Origin: Streptomyces bacillaris
GTDB taxonomy: Bacteria > Actinomycetota > Actinomycetes > Streptomycetales > Streptomycetaceae
Length of the DNA stretch: 64,000 nucleotides
Reading direction: 5' to 3'
Assembly (NCBI RefSeq): GCF_003268675.1
Contig: NZ_CP029378.1
Coordinates: 5,456,001-5,520,000, forward strand
Below the pieces are notes generated by a model that saw nothing but the letters and a program-made list of their open reading frames with translations, made no database searches and had not been told where the DNA came from. Position numbers and translations under genes: made by a program. Every line of letters starts with the position of its first letter. The first letter of the stretch is position 1. Below, piece after piece: positions 25,626 to 33,981 of the stretch.

Positions 25626-25749
25626 GGGGTGCGGGTCACTCTCGGATCATTCTCAGGCCGCTGATGGGGAGCCTGCCGTTTATGGGGAACCTACAGTCTG
25701 GGCCCCCGAGGCCCTTCCCGGCAAAACGGGCCACCTCGCGCCTCACCTC

Positions 25750-25765
25750 CGTGACGAGCGTCACG
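25750..25765. promoter_or_regulatory. CRP-like palindrome in the permease/bioY divergent spacer
   Basis: CGTGACGAGCGTCACG is a perfect 16-bp palindrome of the form GTGA-N6-TCAC, the core recognised by CRP-family regulators including Streptomyces Crp. It lies between the leftward permease (start 25625) and bioY (start 25918). The rest of this 290-base spacer has no gene I can support. Confidence 0.4.
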
Positions 25766-25917
25766 CCGGGAAGTGATTGTGCGGCGGCCTTTGTGTGAAC
25801 CCCACCAACGCGTCAACCGCCGCTTTGTGGGCGGCTGATGGTGATCGACCGTTCACCGCTGGGCTAACGTCGGCAGCAGTCCCTCCCCACCCGTCTGCCC
25901 TCACCCGCGGAGTCCCG

Positions 25918-26511
25918 ATGAGCACTGCTGCCGCCCCCGTCCGCTCCGGAGCGGTCCTCGCCGACCTGCTGCCCGCCGCCCGGCACCGTTACGCCGTCGA
26001 CGCGGCCCTCGTCCTGGGCGGCGCCGCCCTCACCGGCCTCGCGGCCCAGATCGCCGTCCCGGTCCCCGGCTCCCCGGTCCCCGTCACCGGTCAGACCTTC
26101 GCCGCGCTGCTCATCGGCACCTCGCTCGGCGCCCGCCGGGGCTTCCTCTCCCTCGCGGTGTACGCGGTCGTCGGCATGGCCGGCATGCCGTGGTTCGCGG
26201 AGGGCACCTCGGGCTACGCGATGCCGTCCCTCGGCTACATCCTCGGCATGCTGCTCGCCGCCACCGTCGTCGGCGCCCTCGCCCGCCGGGGCGGTGACCG
26301 CTCGGTGCTGCGCACGGCGGGCACAATGGCGGTCGGCTCCGCGGTCATCTACGCCGTCGGCGTGCCCTACCTGGCCCTCGCCACCGGCATGTCCCTGAGC
26401 GCCGCCGTCGCGGCCGGGCTCACCCCGTTCCTGATCGGCGACGCCCTCAAGGCGGCCCTGGCGATGGGCGCGCTGCCCGCCGCCTGGAAGCTGCTCGGCC
26501 GCCGCGACTGA
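25918..26511 (+). CDS. bioY: BioY-type biotin transporter substrate-binding component
   Basis: The 197-aa membrane protein has the BioY core: AQIAVPVPGSPVPVTGQTFAALLIGTSLGARRGFLSLAVYAVVGMAGMPWFAEG, then GYILGMLLAATVVGALARRGGDR and about six membrane spans. It would bind biotin as the S component of an ECF importer; no adjacent bioM/bioN is present, so it either works alone or shares a distant energising module. The start ATG at 25918 lies just before MSTAAAPVRSGAVLADL. The gene ends in a strong shared terminator. Confidence 0.92.
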   Translation: MSTAAAPVRSGAVLADLLPAARHRYAVDAALVLGGAALTGLAAQIAVPVPGSPVPVTGQTFAALLIGTSLGARRGFLSLAVYAVVGMAGMPWFAEGTSGYAMPSLGYILGMLLAATVVGALARRGGDRSVLRTAGTMAVGSAVIYAVGVPYLALATGMSLSAAVAAGLTPFLIGDALKAALAMGALPAAWKLLGRRD

Positions 26512-26525
26512 GGCTGAAGGCCATG

Positions 26526-26564
26526 AAGGGGCCCGCCGGACCATGACGGTCCGGCGGGCCCCTT
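26526..26564. terminator. Bidirectional terminator between bioY and the third permease
   Basis: Perfect 17-base arms AAGGGGCCCGCCGGACC (26526-26542) and GGTCCGGCGGGCCCCTT (26548-26564) enclose a five-base loop between two convergent genes. Confidence 0.85.
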
Positions 26565-26576
26565 CACGTACGTACG

Positions 26577-28013
26577 TCACACGCTGGCGGACGCCTTACG
26601 GCTCCGCACCTCGCGCACCAGCGAGATGCCCACCACCAGCCCGGCCACCAGCAGCGAGAGCACGACCTGCTCGCGGGCGGTGTCGTCGGTCAGCATGTAG
26701 ACCAGGACGAAGGAGATCATCGCGATCGTCGCCCAGGTCAGATACGGGAAGAGCCACATCCGGACGACGAGCTTGCCCGGCGACTCGCGCAGGATGATCG
26801 CGCGCATCCGCAGCTGGGTGAAGCAGATGACCAGCCAGACGAAGAGCGCCACCGCGCCCGAGGAGTTCAGCAGGAACTGGAAGACCGTGTCGGGCCACTG
26901 GTAGTTGAAGAACACCGCCACGAAGCCGAAGACGACCGAGGACAGGATCGCCGCCTGCGGCACGCCCCGCTGGTTGACCTTGGCGAAGGACTTCGGCGCG
27001 TCGCCCCGCTCACCGAGCGAGAACGCCATCCGGGACGCGGTGTACAGGCCGGAGTTGAGACAGGAGAGCACGGCCGTCAGCACGATGAAGTCCATCACCT
27101 GACCGGCGTGCGGGATGCCGATCGAGTCCAGGGCGGCCACATAGCTGCCCTTCTCCAGGATCGACGGGTCGTTCCACGGCAGCAGCGTCAGCACGACGAA
27201 GATCGAGCCGAGGTAGAAGACGGCGATCCGCCAGATCACGCTGTTGGTGGCCTTCGACACGGCCCGCTGCGGGTCCGCCGACTCACCGGCCGCCAGGGTC
27301 ACGATCTCGCTGCCCATGAACGAGAAGACCACCATCAGCACACCGGTGAGGATGGCCCCCGGCCCCTCGGGGAAGAACCCGCCGGAGTCCGTGAGGTGCG
27401 CGAGCCCCGAGCCGGGGTTGTCCGAGCCGGGCAGCAGCCCGAAGACGGCGAGCAGGCCGACCACCACGAACGCGGCGATCGCCACGACCTTGATCCCGGC
27501 GAACCAGAACTCGAACTCGCCGTAACTGCCCACCGAGACCAGGTTCGTGGCGGTCAGCACGACCATCACGATCAGCGCCCACGCCCACTGCGGGACGCCC
27601 GGGATCCAGCTCTCCAGGATCTTGGCGCCGGCCGTGGCCTCCACGGCGAGCACGACGACCCAGAAGAACCAGTAGAGCCAGCCGATGGAGAAACCGGCCC
27701 AACGGCCCAGCGCCTGGTCGGCGTAGGCGGAGAATGAGCCGGAGCTGGGGCGGGCCGCGGCCATCTCGCCGAGCATCCGCATCACCAGGACGACCATCAG
27801 GCCGACCATCGCGTACGAGATGAGGATCGCCGGACCGGCCGCCGCGATGCCCGCACTGGAGCCCACGAAGAGCCCGGCACCGATCACACCGCCGATCGCG
27901 ATCATCGAGAGGTGGCGGTTCTTCAGTCCTGCCTGAAGCCCGTCCGACGAGTCCGGCCGGTCCGGCTCGCCGGGCTCGTGGCCCGGCCGCGCCAGCGTCG
28001 TCTGCGACGTCAT
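26577..28013 (-). CDS. APC-superfamily amino acid permease (GabP-like), third copy
   Basis: The 478-aa, 12-span permease is related to the two permeases upstream but more distant (GLKNRHLSMIAIGGVIGAGLFVGSSAGI; RPSSGSFSAYADQALGRWAGFSIGWLYWFFWVVVLAVEATAGA). This form is closest, from memory, to GabP/proline-type AAT permeases. The ATG at 28013 (MTSQTTLARPGHEPG) has AAGGA before it; upstream in-frame starts would add a low-quality leader. Expression is separate from the other two because of bioY and the terminator at 26526. Confidence 0.88.
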   Translation of the reverse strand: MTSQTTLARPGHEPGEPDRPDSSDGLQAGLKNRHLSMIAIGGVIGAGLFVGSSAGIAAAGPAILISYAMVGLMVVLVMRMLGEMAAARPSSGSFSAYADQALGRWAGFSIGWLYWFFWVVVLAVEATAGAKILESWIPGVPQWAWALIVMVVLTATNLVSVGSYGEFEFWFAGIKVVAIAAFVVVGLLAVFGLLPGSDNPGSGLAHLTDSGGFFPEGPGAILTGVLMVVFSFMGSEIVTLAAGESADPQRAVSKATNSVIWRIAVFYLGSIFVVLTLLPWNDPSILEKGSYVAALDSIGIPHAGQVMDFIVLTAVLSCLNSGLYTASRMAFSLGERGDAPKSFAKVNQRGVPQAAILSSVVFGFVAVFFNYQWPDTVFQFLLNSSGAVALFVWLVICFTQLRMRAIILRESPGKLVVRMWLFPYLTWATIAMISFVLVYMLTDDTAREQVVLSLLVAGLVVGISLVREVRSRKASASV

Positions 28014-28263
28014 GGGGGGAGTCCTTACGTTTCCGTGCATGAGGGTGCCCGCCCTGCTCCGCGGAGGGTGGTGCGGATCCGCGAGGGGTGCGGAAGTCAG
28101 GGCAAGGCCACGCATTCAAGCCCGGAAAACGGCGGAAGAGGAACCCCCTCCTCCGGATCATTTGCCTGATCATTGCTCAAGTGAGCCTGGTCACAACGCC
28201 ATGAGCGGGAGGCCATGACCCCACTGACGGCTGCCCCGCGAAGTTCGTGCCACACTTCGCACC

Positions 28264-28752
28264 ATGCGCGTGTACCTCGGATCCGACCATGCCGGTTACG
28301 AACTCAAGAACCACCTCGTCGAGTGGCTCGGGGCCCACGGCCACGAGGCCGTCGACTGCGGTCCCCACATCTACGACGCCCAGGACGACTACCCGCCGTT
28401 CTGCCTCCGTGCCGCCGAGAGGACGGCTGCCGACCCAGACAGCCTCGGGATCGTGATCGGCGGCTCCGGCAACGGGGAGCAGATCGCCGCCAACAAGGTC
28501 AAGGGCGTCCGCGCCGCACTGGCCTGGAGCGAGCAGACCGCCGCCCTCGGCCGTGAGCACAACAACGCCAACGTCGTCGCGATCGGCGGGCGGATGCACA
28601 CGCTGGAGGAGTCGACCAAGTTCGTCGAGATCTTCCTCTCCACGCCGTACTCGAACGAGGAGCGCCACACGCGCCGCATCGAGATGCTCTCGGCGTACGA
28701 GACCACCGGCGAGCTTCCCCCGATCCCGGCCCACCACCCGCAGCAGGGCTGA
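28264..28752 (+). CDS. rpiB: Ribose-5-phosphate isomerase B
   Basis: It interconverts ribose 5-phosphate and ribulose 5-phosphate in the pentose phosphate pathway. The 162-aa RpiB/LacAB fold shows YLGSDHAGYELKNHLVEWL at the start, GIVIGGSGNGEQIAANKVKGVRAALAW in the middle and NNANVVAIGGRMH after it. The phosphate-binding and active-site region is therefore intact. The ATG at 28264 lacks a ribosome site, so it may be leaderless. A hairpin terminator follows within nine bases of the stop. Confidence 0.95.
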   Translation: MRVYLGSDHAGYELKNHLVEWLGAHGHEAVDCGPHIYDAQDDYPPFCLRAAERTAADPDSLGIVIGGSGNGEQIAANKVKGVRAALAWSEQTAALGREHNNANVVAIGGRMHTLEESTKFVEIFLSTPYSNEERHTRRIEMLSAYETTGELPPIPAHHPQQG

Positions 28753-28760
28753 CGCCTCCC

Positions 28761-28788
28761 GTGCCGCCGGGCCCACGCCCGGCGGCAC
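28761..28788 (+). terminator. Terminator of rpiB
   Basis: Perfect 12-base arms GTGCCGCCGGGC (28761-28772) and GCCCGGCGGCAC (28777-28788) flank a CCAC loop directly after the stop codon. Confidence 0.7.
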
Positions 28789-28883
28789 GGCCATGCCCGC
28801 CGCCGTACCCCGGCCCGTACGCCACCGCCGTACTCTCCAGCCTGTCCGCCCCACCCCCGTACCTCCACAGGGAGCAGCCCGCC

Positions 28884-29711
28884 GTGCCCGAGGGACACAC
28901 GATCCACCGCCTCGCCCAGGACCACGCCGAGCGGTTCGTGGGCGGTCCGGTCCGGGTGAGCAGCCCGCAGGGGAAGTTCTCCGACAGCGCGGCCCTGCTC
29001 GACGGGCACACCCTCACGACCACCGACGCCCACGGCAAGCACCTCTTCCTGGGCTTCGGCTCCACCGGCTGGGTCCACATCCACCTCGGCCTCTTCGGCA
29101 AGCTCGGTTTCGGTACGGCCCCGGTGCCACCGCCCACCGACACGGTCCGCCTCCGGCTGGTCAACGCGGACCACTACGCCGATCTGCGCGGCCCCACCAC
29201 CTGCGCCCTGATCACCGAGCCCGAGAAGCGCGCGATACACGAGCGCCTGGGCCCCGACCCGCTCCGCGGCGACGAGGACGGGGAGCGCGCCTGGCAGCGG
29301 ATCTCCCGCAGCCGGACCACCGTCGCCGCCCTCCTGATGGACCAGAAGGTCATCGCGGGCGTCGGCAACGTCTACCGGGCCGAGGTCCTCTTCCGCCACG
29401 GCATCGACCCGTACCGCACCGGCAAGGACCTCACCCGCGCCGAGTGGGACCTCATCTGGGCGGACCTGGTGGAGCTGATGCACGAGGGCGTACGGAACAA
29501 CCGGATCGACACCGTCCGCCCCGAGCACCTGCCCGAGGCGATGGGCCGCCCGCCCCGCAAGGACGACCACGGCGGCGAGGTCTACGTCTACCGCCGGGCC
29601 AACCTGCCCTGCCACATCTGCTCCACCGAGATCCGGACGGCGGACCTCGCCGCCCGCAACCTCTTCTGGTGCCCCCGCTGCCAGACCCCGGGCGGCCGGG
29701 CCGACGACTGA
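28884..29711 (+). CDS. Fpg/Nei-family DNA glycosylase-AP lyase
   Basis: It excises oxidised bases and cleaves the abasic site. The 275-aa protein begins MPEGHTIHRLAQDH, so the catalytic Pro2-Glu3 is present once the initiator Met (GTG at 28884) is removed. The helix-two-turn-helix MDQKVIAGVGNVYRAEVLFRHGIDPYR is intact. The C-terminal zinc finger CHIC...CPRC closes the protein. PEGH rather than PELP favours Nei (endonuclease VIII type) over Fpg. GGGAGCAG lies upstream of the start. It faces the Eis-like gene across a repeat-filled spacer. Confidence 0.92.
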   Translation: MPEGHTIHRLAQDHAERFVGGPVRVSSPQGKFSDSAALLDGHTLTTTDAHGKHLFLGFGSTGWVHIHLGLFGKLGFGTAPVPPPTDTVRLRLVNADHYADLRGPTTCALITEPEKRAIHERLGPDPLRGDEDGERAWQRISRSRTTVAALLMDQKVIAGVGNVYRAEVLFRHGIDPYRTGKDLTRAEWDLIWADLVELMHEGVRNNRIDTVRPEHLPEAMGRPPRKDDHGGEVYVYRRANLPCHICSTEIRTADLAARNLFWCPRCQTPGGRADD

Positions 29712-29735
29712 GGCCCCGGCACGGGACCCCGGCGC

Positions 29736-29860
29736 TCACGCCACCCGCGAGCCGTACGGGACCGTCCCGTACGCCCCGGGACCGTCCCGTACGCCTCGGA
29801 AGACCGTTCCGTGCGGCTCAGGACCCGGCGGCAGCCACCGTACGGCTCAGAATCCGTGCG
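29736..29860. repeat. Degenerate repeats at the convergent Nei/Eis-like 3' ends
   Basis: CGTACG-type units (GGGACCGTCCCGTACGCC twice from about 29758) pass into GTGCGGCTCAGGACCCGGCGGCAGCCACC and TACGGCTCAGAATCCGTGCGGCAGCCACG. The two GGCTCAG copies are 29 bases apart (TCA at 29818 and 29847), and the second is the stop of the leftward acetyltransferase. Confidence 0.65.
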
Positions 29861-31082
29861 GCAGCCACGGCTCCACGTGCCACGAGAAGGCCGACGAGAC
29901 CTCCGCCAGTGCCCCCGGCCGCACCTCGCGCACCCGCCCGGCCGCCGCCAGCGAGGCGAACGGCACCCCGCCCAGATAGGCGGCGCCCAGCTCCCGTACC
30001 GACAGCTCCAGCTCCGGCGCGCGATCCGGCGCACGCCGGCACGTGGCGCCGCCCTTCGCATCCGCCACCAGATGCCAGCGCCCCGCGTTCCACGGGCAGA
30101 AGGCGTCCTCGACCTCCAGCACCACATCCACCGGCGTCCGGTACGCGCGCGCCTCCAGGGCCGCACCGACCTCCACCAGCCGTACGTAGAGCGAGTCCTG
30201 CACCCGCGCACCGCACCGCCGCACGTCCGAGACCAGATGCATCAGCGGCTCGTCCACCGGACGTGATCCCGTCTCCAGAGCCGACGTCAGGTCGATGCCG
30301 AAGAGGAACCGCCACAGCGCCGCGTACGACGCCGGGTCCAGCGCCGCCAGATCCCGCAGCGCCACCGTCCCCTTCGGCCCCGCCCGGTCCCAGTCGGGCC
30401 GCACCCGGAAGGTGGCGTACCCCGTCACCTCGCCGTCCCGCTCGGCCAGCACGCACTGCAGGGGCGAGGCGCCCGCCCGGTCCTGGGCCGCGTCGACCAC
30501 TGCGGCCCGCTCCCACTTCGGCTGCCGCACCGGCGTGCCCGGACGCTCCGCGGCGAGCCGCCCGTACACCTCCTCGCACGCGGGCAGGGCCGCCACCGGG
30601 TCCGTGTACCGCACCCGCACCCCGTCCGTGCCCGGCGGCACCTCCAGGCTCACGCGGGAGGTGTCGATGTCCAGGTTCAGGGCGCGGGTCGCGGCCCCGT
30701 AGCCGAAGCGCCCGTAGATGGCCGGTTCCGACGCGGTCAGCACGGCGAGCGGCTCGCCCCAGGACCGTACGTCGTCCAACTGGCGCCGCATCATCGACCG
30801 CAGCAGCCCGCGCCGCCGGTGCGTCCCCGCGACGCTCACCATCGTCACCCCCGCCGTGGGCACCGCGGCGCCGCCCGGCACGGTCAGCCGGAAGCTGTAC
30901 GCCCCCGCCGTACCGACGCACGTCTCCCCCTCCCAGAGGCCGACGCACCTCTCGTGCTCGGTCAGCTCCTGCCAGAGTTCGCGCGACTCCGGAGCGCTCT
31001 CCACGCCCCCGAAGGCGCGCTCCAGACAGGAGAACCAGGGGTCCCATTCAGCAGGTCGCAGCACACGCGGTTCGGAAGTCAT
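29847..31082 (-). CDS. Eis-like GNAT N-acetyltransferase
   Basis: The 411-aa length and three-part layout match the Eis family: an N-terminal GNAT domain, a second GNAT-like domain and a C-terminal SCP2-like domain. In the first domain, the acetyl-CoA loop VSVAGTHRRRGLLRSMMRRQL and the tyrosine region EPAIYGRFGYGAATR are visible. The protein ends ...WLPHGF, with a C-terminal phenylalanine whose carboxylate acts as general base in mycobacterial Eis. It should acetylate amines of small molecules (aminoglycosides or peptides in relatives). The natural substrate is unknown. The ATG at 31082 is used. Its stop lies in a repeated GGCTCAG unit. Confidence 0.88.
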   Translation of the reverse strand: MTSEPRVLRPAEWDPWFSCLERAFGGVESAPESRELWQELTEHERCVGLWEGETCVGTAGAYSFRLTVPGGAAVPTAGVTMVSVAGTHRRRGLLRSMMRRQLDDVRSWGEPLAVLTASEPAIYGRFGYGAATRALNLDIDTSRVSLEVPPGTDGVRVRYTDPVAALPACEEVYGRLAAERPGTPVRQPKWERAAVVDAAQDRAGASPLQCVLAERDGEVTGYATFRVRPDWDRAGPKGTVALRDLAALDPASYAALWRFLFGIDLTSALETGSRPVDEPLMHLVSDVRRCGARVQDSLYVRLVEVGAALEARAYRTPVDVVLEVEDAFCPWNAGRWHLVADAKGGATCRRAPDRAPELELSVRELGAAYLGGVPFASLAAAGRVREVRPGALAEVSSAFSWHVEPWLPHGF

Positions 31083-31187
31083 GGCTCATGCCTACCAGGG
31101 CGGGCGGAAGTGGACGACCCGATTTCGCGTGCCTTGTCACCGGGGTCCCCCTGCACCGGAGCCGTCCGGGTGGATAGGGTCCGGGCA

Positions 31188-32333
31188 ATGGCACGTCGCG
31201 CAGGAGTGGACGACTTCTGGGCCCGGTGGCGGAGATCGGCGCACCGGGCCCGCATCGGGCTGCGCAGATCCGGGGTGGACTACTTCCGGGGCGACGGCTC
31301 CGACTGGATCGCGCTGGCCGGTCTCCTGCTGACGATTCCGGCCATCACCTTCGCCACCATGACCAGCCCGGTCTGGGTCGACCCGGCCGCCCTCGCCCTG
31401 CCCATCGTCGCGGGCGGCCTGCTCCTGCGCCCGGCCAGCCTGCTCGGTCTGTACGCCACCGCCGCGGCCGCACTGATCGTGGAGGCGCTCACCCTGGGGC
31501 CGTACGCGGACGGGCCGGCCCGGGTCACCCCGGGCACCGTTCTCGTGGTCGCCGCCTGCGGGTTCTTCGGGCTGGTCCTCGCCCAGTTCCGGGCCCGGGT
31601 CGGCGTGCCCTGGCGGCGCGGCGGCACCATGCTCTTCGACCTGCGCGAACGCATCCGGGTGCAGAGCGCCCTGCCCCGGCTGCCCCAGGGCTGGCACCGC
31701 GAGATGGCCCTGCGCCCGGCCGGCGGCCAGTCCTTCTCCGGGGACTTCGTCGTCGCGGCGCGCACCAACGGCGGCCGGACCCTGGAGGCCGTCCTCACCG
31801 ACGTCTCCGGCAAGGGCATGGACGCGGGCTCCCGGGCCCTGCTGCTCTCCGGCGCCTTCGGCGGGCTGCTCGGCTCGCTGCCGCCGCACGGCTTCCTCGC
31901 CGCCGCCAACGGCTATCTGCTGCGCCAGGACTGGGACGAGGGGTTCGCGACCTCGATCCACCTGGTGCTGGACCTGGAATCCGGCGACTACGAGATCTAC
32001 TCGGCCGGCCACCCGCCCGCCGTCCAGCTGCACTCGGGCAGCGGGCAGTGGGAGGAGAAGTCCGGGGAGGGCCCGCTGCTCGGGGTCTACGACGGGGCCG
32101 AGTTCGACGCGGTCAAGGGCTCGCTGGCGCCGGGGGACGTGCTGATGCTCTTCACGGACGGCCTGGTGGAGGCGTCCGACCGGGACATCGCCGAGGGCAT
32201 CGACCGGCTGACCGGCGAGGCCGACCGCTATGTCTCCACCGGCTTCGAGGGCGCGGCCTGGCATCTGATCGAGGCCTGTGCCAAGGACGTCAACGACGAC
32301 CGGGCGCTCCTGCTGCTCTCGCGCAAGCCCTGA
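31188..32333 (+). CDS. Membrane-anchored SpoIIE/RsbU-type PP2C phosphatase
   Basis: The 381-aa protein has an N-terminal membrane domain (about residues 40-135, four spans) and a PP2C-like serine phosphatase of the SpoIIE/RsbU type. The metal motifs are in order: SGDF (184-187), TDVSGKGMDAG (204-214), FTDGLVEASD near 323 and NDDRALLLL at the end. Such enzymes usually dephosphorylate an anti-sigma-factor antagonist, but no partner is encoded nearby. The ATG at 31188 is probably leaderless, with TAGGGT at 31175-31180 seven bases upstream. It is divergent from the Eis-like gene. Confidence 0.9.
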   Translation: MARRAGVDDFWARWRRSAHRARIGLRRSGVDYFRGDGSDWIALAGLLLTIPAITFATMTSPVWVDPAALALPIVAGGLLLRPASLLGLYATAAAALIVEALTLGPYADGPARVTPGTVLVVAACGFFGLVLAQFRARVGVPWRRGGTMLFDLRERIRVQSALPRLPQGWHREMALRPAGGQSFSGDFVVAARTNGGRTLEAVLTDVSGKGMDAGSRALLLSGAFGGLLGSLPPHGFLAAANGYLLRQDWDEGFATSIHLVLDLESGDYEIYSAGHPPAVQLHSGSGQWEEKSGEGPLLGVYDGAEFDAVKGSLAPGDVLMLFTDGLVEASDRDIAEGIDRLTGEADRYVSTGFEGAAWHLIEACAKDVNDDRALLLLSRKP

Positions 32334-32462
32334 GGAGGCTGCTCCCGCTCTCGACCTGGGAGGGAGGCGGTCGGGCGGGCCGTGCCGACGGCGAGGCGCC
32401 CGTCACCCGGCGGCGGTCGATCACCACCTCGGATGACGGGCGCGGACACCCCGTCGCCCCCG

Positions 32463-33686
32463 TCAGACCGAGACCGGGACCTGCTGCTGATCCTTGTCGC
32501 CGTCCTTGCCACCGCCGCCACTACCGTCCCCGCCGCCGTCCTTGCCGCCGCGCGGGCCCGGCAGGATCCGGGCCAGCCAGTGCGAGCGTCCGGCGGCGAG
32601 GGGAGCGAGAACGGCGAGCAGCAGCACATAGCCGGCGATGAACGGCGAGAGCCGCTTGTCCAGTCCGGCCGCCGCCGCCATCGTGGCCAGGATGAGCGCG
32701 AACTCGCCCCGGGCCACCAGGGTGGTGGCGATGTTGGCCGTGGCCTGCGTGCCGAAGTCGTAGACGCGGGAGGCCGCGAGACCGGCGGCCACGTTCATGG
32801 CGAGCGTCAGGACGACGGCCGCCACCACCGGCCAGAAGACGCTGGGCAGGTCGCCCGGGTCGATGGAGAGGCCGAAGGCGAAGAAGAAGATCGCGCCGAA
32901 CGCGTCCCGCAGCGGGTGGACCAGCTTCAGGATGCGCTCGCCGGACGCCGTCGAGCCGAGCATCAGGCCGACCATGAAGGCGCCGATCGCGTCGGCCACG
33001 CCGAACATCTCGGAGATCCCGGCGACGAAGACCGCGGCACCGAGGAACGAGATGACCAGCAGCTCGTCGTCCTTGGTGTTCATGAGCTTGCCGATGATCT
33101 TCGTCCCGAACCGGGCGGCCAGGGCGAGGAGCAGCAGGAAGCCGAAGGCCTTGCCGCCGTCGACGAGCATGGCCGAGAGGCTGTCCGCACCGGACAGGAT
33201 CGGCTGGAGGGCGGCGAGGTAGAGGGCGAGGAAGACGTCCTCGACGACGATGATGCCGAGGATCGGCCGGGTCTCCGGGTTACCGATGCGCTTCAGGTCG
33301 ACCAGGATCTTGGTGACGATGGCGGACGAGGATATGCCGAGCACACCGGCGAGGACCAGCGCCTCCGACGTACCCCAGCCGAGCGCGAAACCGAAGCCCA
33401 GACCGGCGCCCACGTTCAGGACCAGATAGGTCCCGCCCGCGATGGCCATCTTCCGGCCGCCCGTCTTGAGGTCGTCCAGGTGGAACTCGAGCCCCAGGTA
33501 GAAGAGCAGGAGGACGAGTCCCAGGGCGGAGAGCATCTCCAGGTCGTGCGGGTTGGAGAGCAGCGTGTAACCGGGGGTGTGAGGGCCCAGGAGGATGCCG
33601 GCCAGGATGAACAGGGGGATCGTCGGCAGCCCGATGCGGCCGCCGAGGCGGGCGAGGACGGCAGCGGCCAGGAAGGCGCCGCCCAT
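32463..33686 (-). CDS. CPA2-type monovalent cation/proton antiporter
   Basis: The 407-aa, 12-span transporter resembles KefB/RosB-type exchangers: LARLGGRIGLPTIPLFILAGILLGPHTPGY, GISSSAIVTKILVDL, IIVVEDVFLALYLA with the conserved acidic residue, and FVAGISEMFGVADAIGAFMVGLMLGS. The tail is a GKDGGGDGSGG low-complexity stretch without a TrkA-N domain. The coordinates use the first ATG. However, the best ribosome site (GAAGGA, 33727-33722) lies eight bases before an in-frame ATC at 33713, and the added residues (I)GHADTLLA look native, so translation may begin there. Four 11-bp repeats precede it. Confidence 0.88.
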   Translation of the reverse strand: MGGAFLAAAVLARLGGRIGLPTIPLFILAGILLGPHTPGYTLLSNPHDLEMLSALGLVLLLFYLGLEFHLDDLKTGGRKMAIAGGTYLVLNVGAGLGFGFALGWGTSEALVLAGVLGISSSAIVTKILVDLKRIGNPETRPILGIIVVEDVFLALYLAALQPILSGADSLSAMLVDGGKAFGFLLLLALAARFGTKIIGKLMNTKDDELLVISFLGAAVFVAGISEMFGVADAIGAFMVGLMLGSTASGERILKLVHPLRDAFGAIFFFAFGLSIDPGDLPSVFWPVVAAVVLTLAMNVAAGLAASRVYDFGTQATANIATTLVARGEFALILATMAAAAGLDKRLSPFIAGYVLLLAVLAPLAAGRSHWLARILPGPRGGKDGGGDGSGGGGKDGDKDQQQVPVSV

Positions 33687-33728
33687 GGCGAGGAGGGTGT
33701 CTGCGTGTCCGATGAGCCTGTTCCTTCG

Positions 33729-33772
33729 AGGTAGGTCAAGAGGGCGTCAAGAGGGCGTCAGGAGAGCGTCAA
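33729..33772 (-). repeat. Four phased 11-bp direct repeats before the antiporter gene
   Basis: On the minus strand, TTGACGCTCTC, CTGACGCCCTC, TTGACGCCCTC and TTGACCTACCT follow each other without gaps (33772-33762, 33761-33751, 33750-33740, 33739-33729) and end next to the ribosome site. One-turn phasing is typical of cooperative activator sites. The AT-rich stretch at 33770-33800 just upstream could hold a promoter. The remaining spacer to 33981 shows no gene. Confidence 0.7.
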
Positions 33773-33981
33773 TAAATCATCAGTAATTAGTTTACCGAAC
33801 GATTGACGCTGCAACTATGGAGTCGTCGAGTCATCGGCTTTTGTCTCTTCTGTGCCCGGGAGCCCTCGATGACCCGCACCGCCCCTGGACCGAAAGGATT
33901 CGGCCAACCCGGAAACGCGACGATCCACCCGCGGCGGGCGCCACGGGTGGATCGGGGAGCGGGGGAGAGGGCGGGGAGGGG

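Noticed and set aside
22815..25664. Open frame of 949 codons on the plus strand
   Set aside because: It lies antisense to two intact permeases, is rich in His/Arg/Gln/Asp as expected from the antisense of high-GC codons, and has no ribosome site or family motif.
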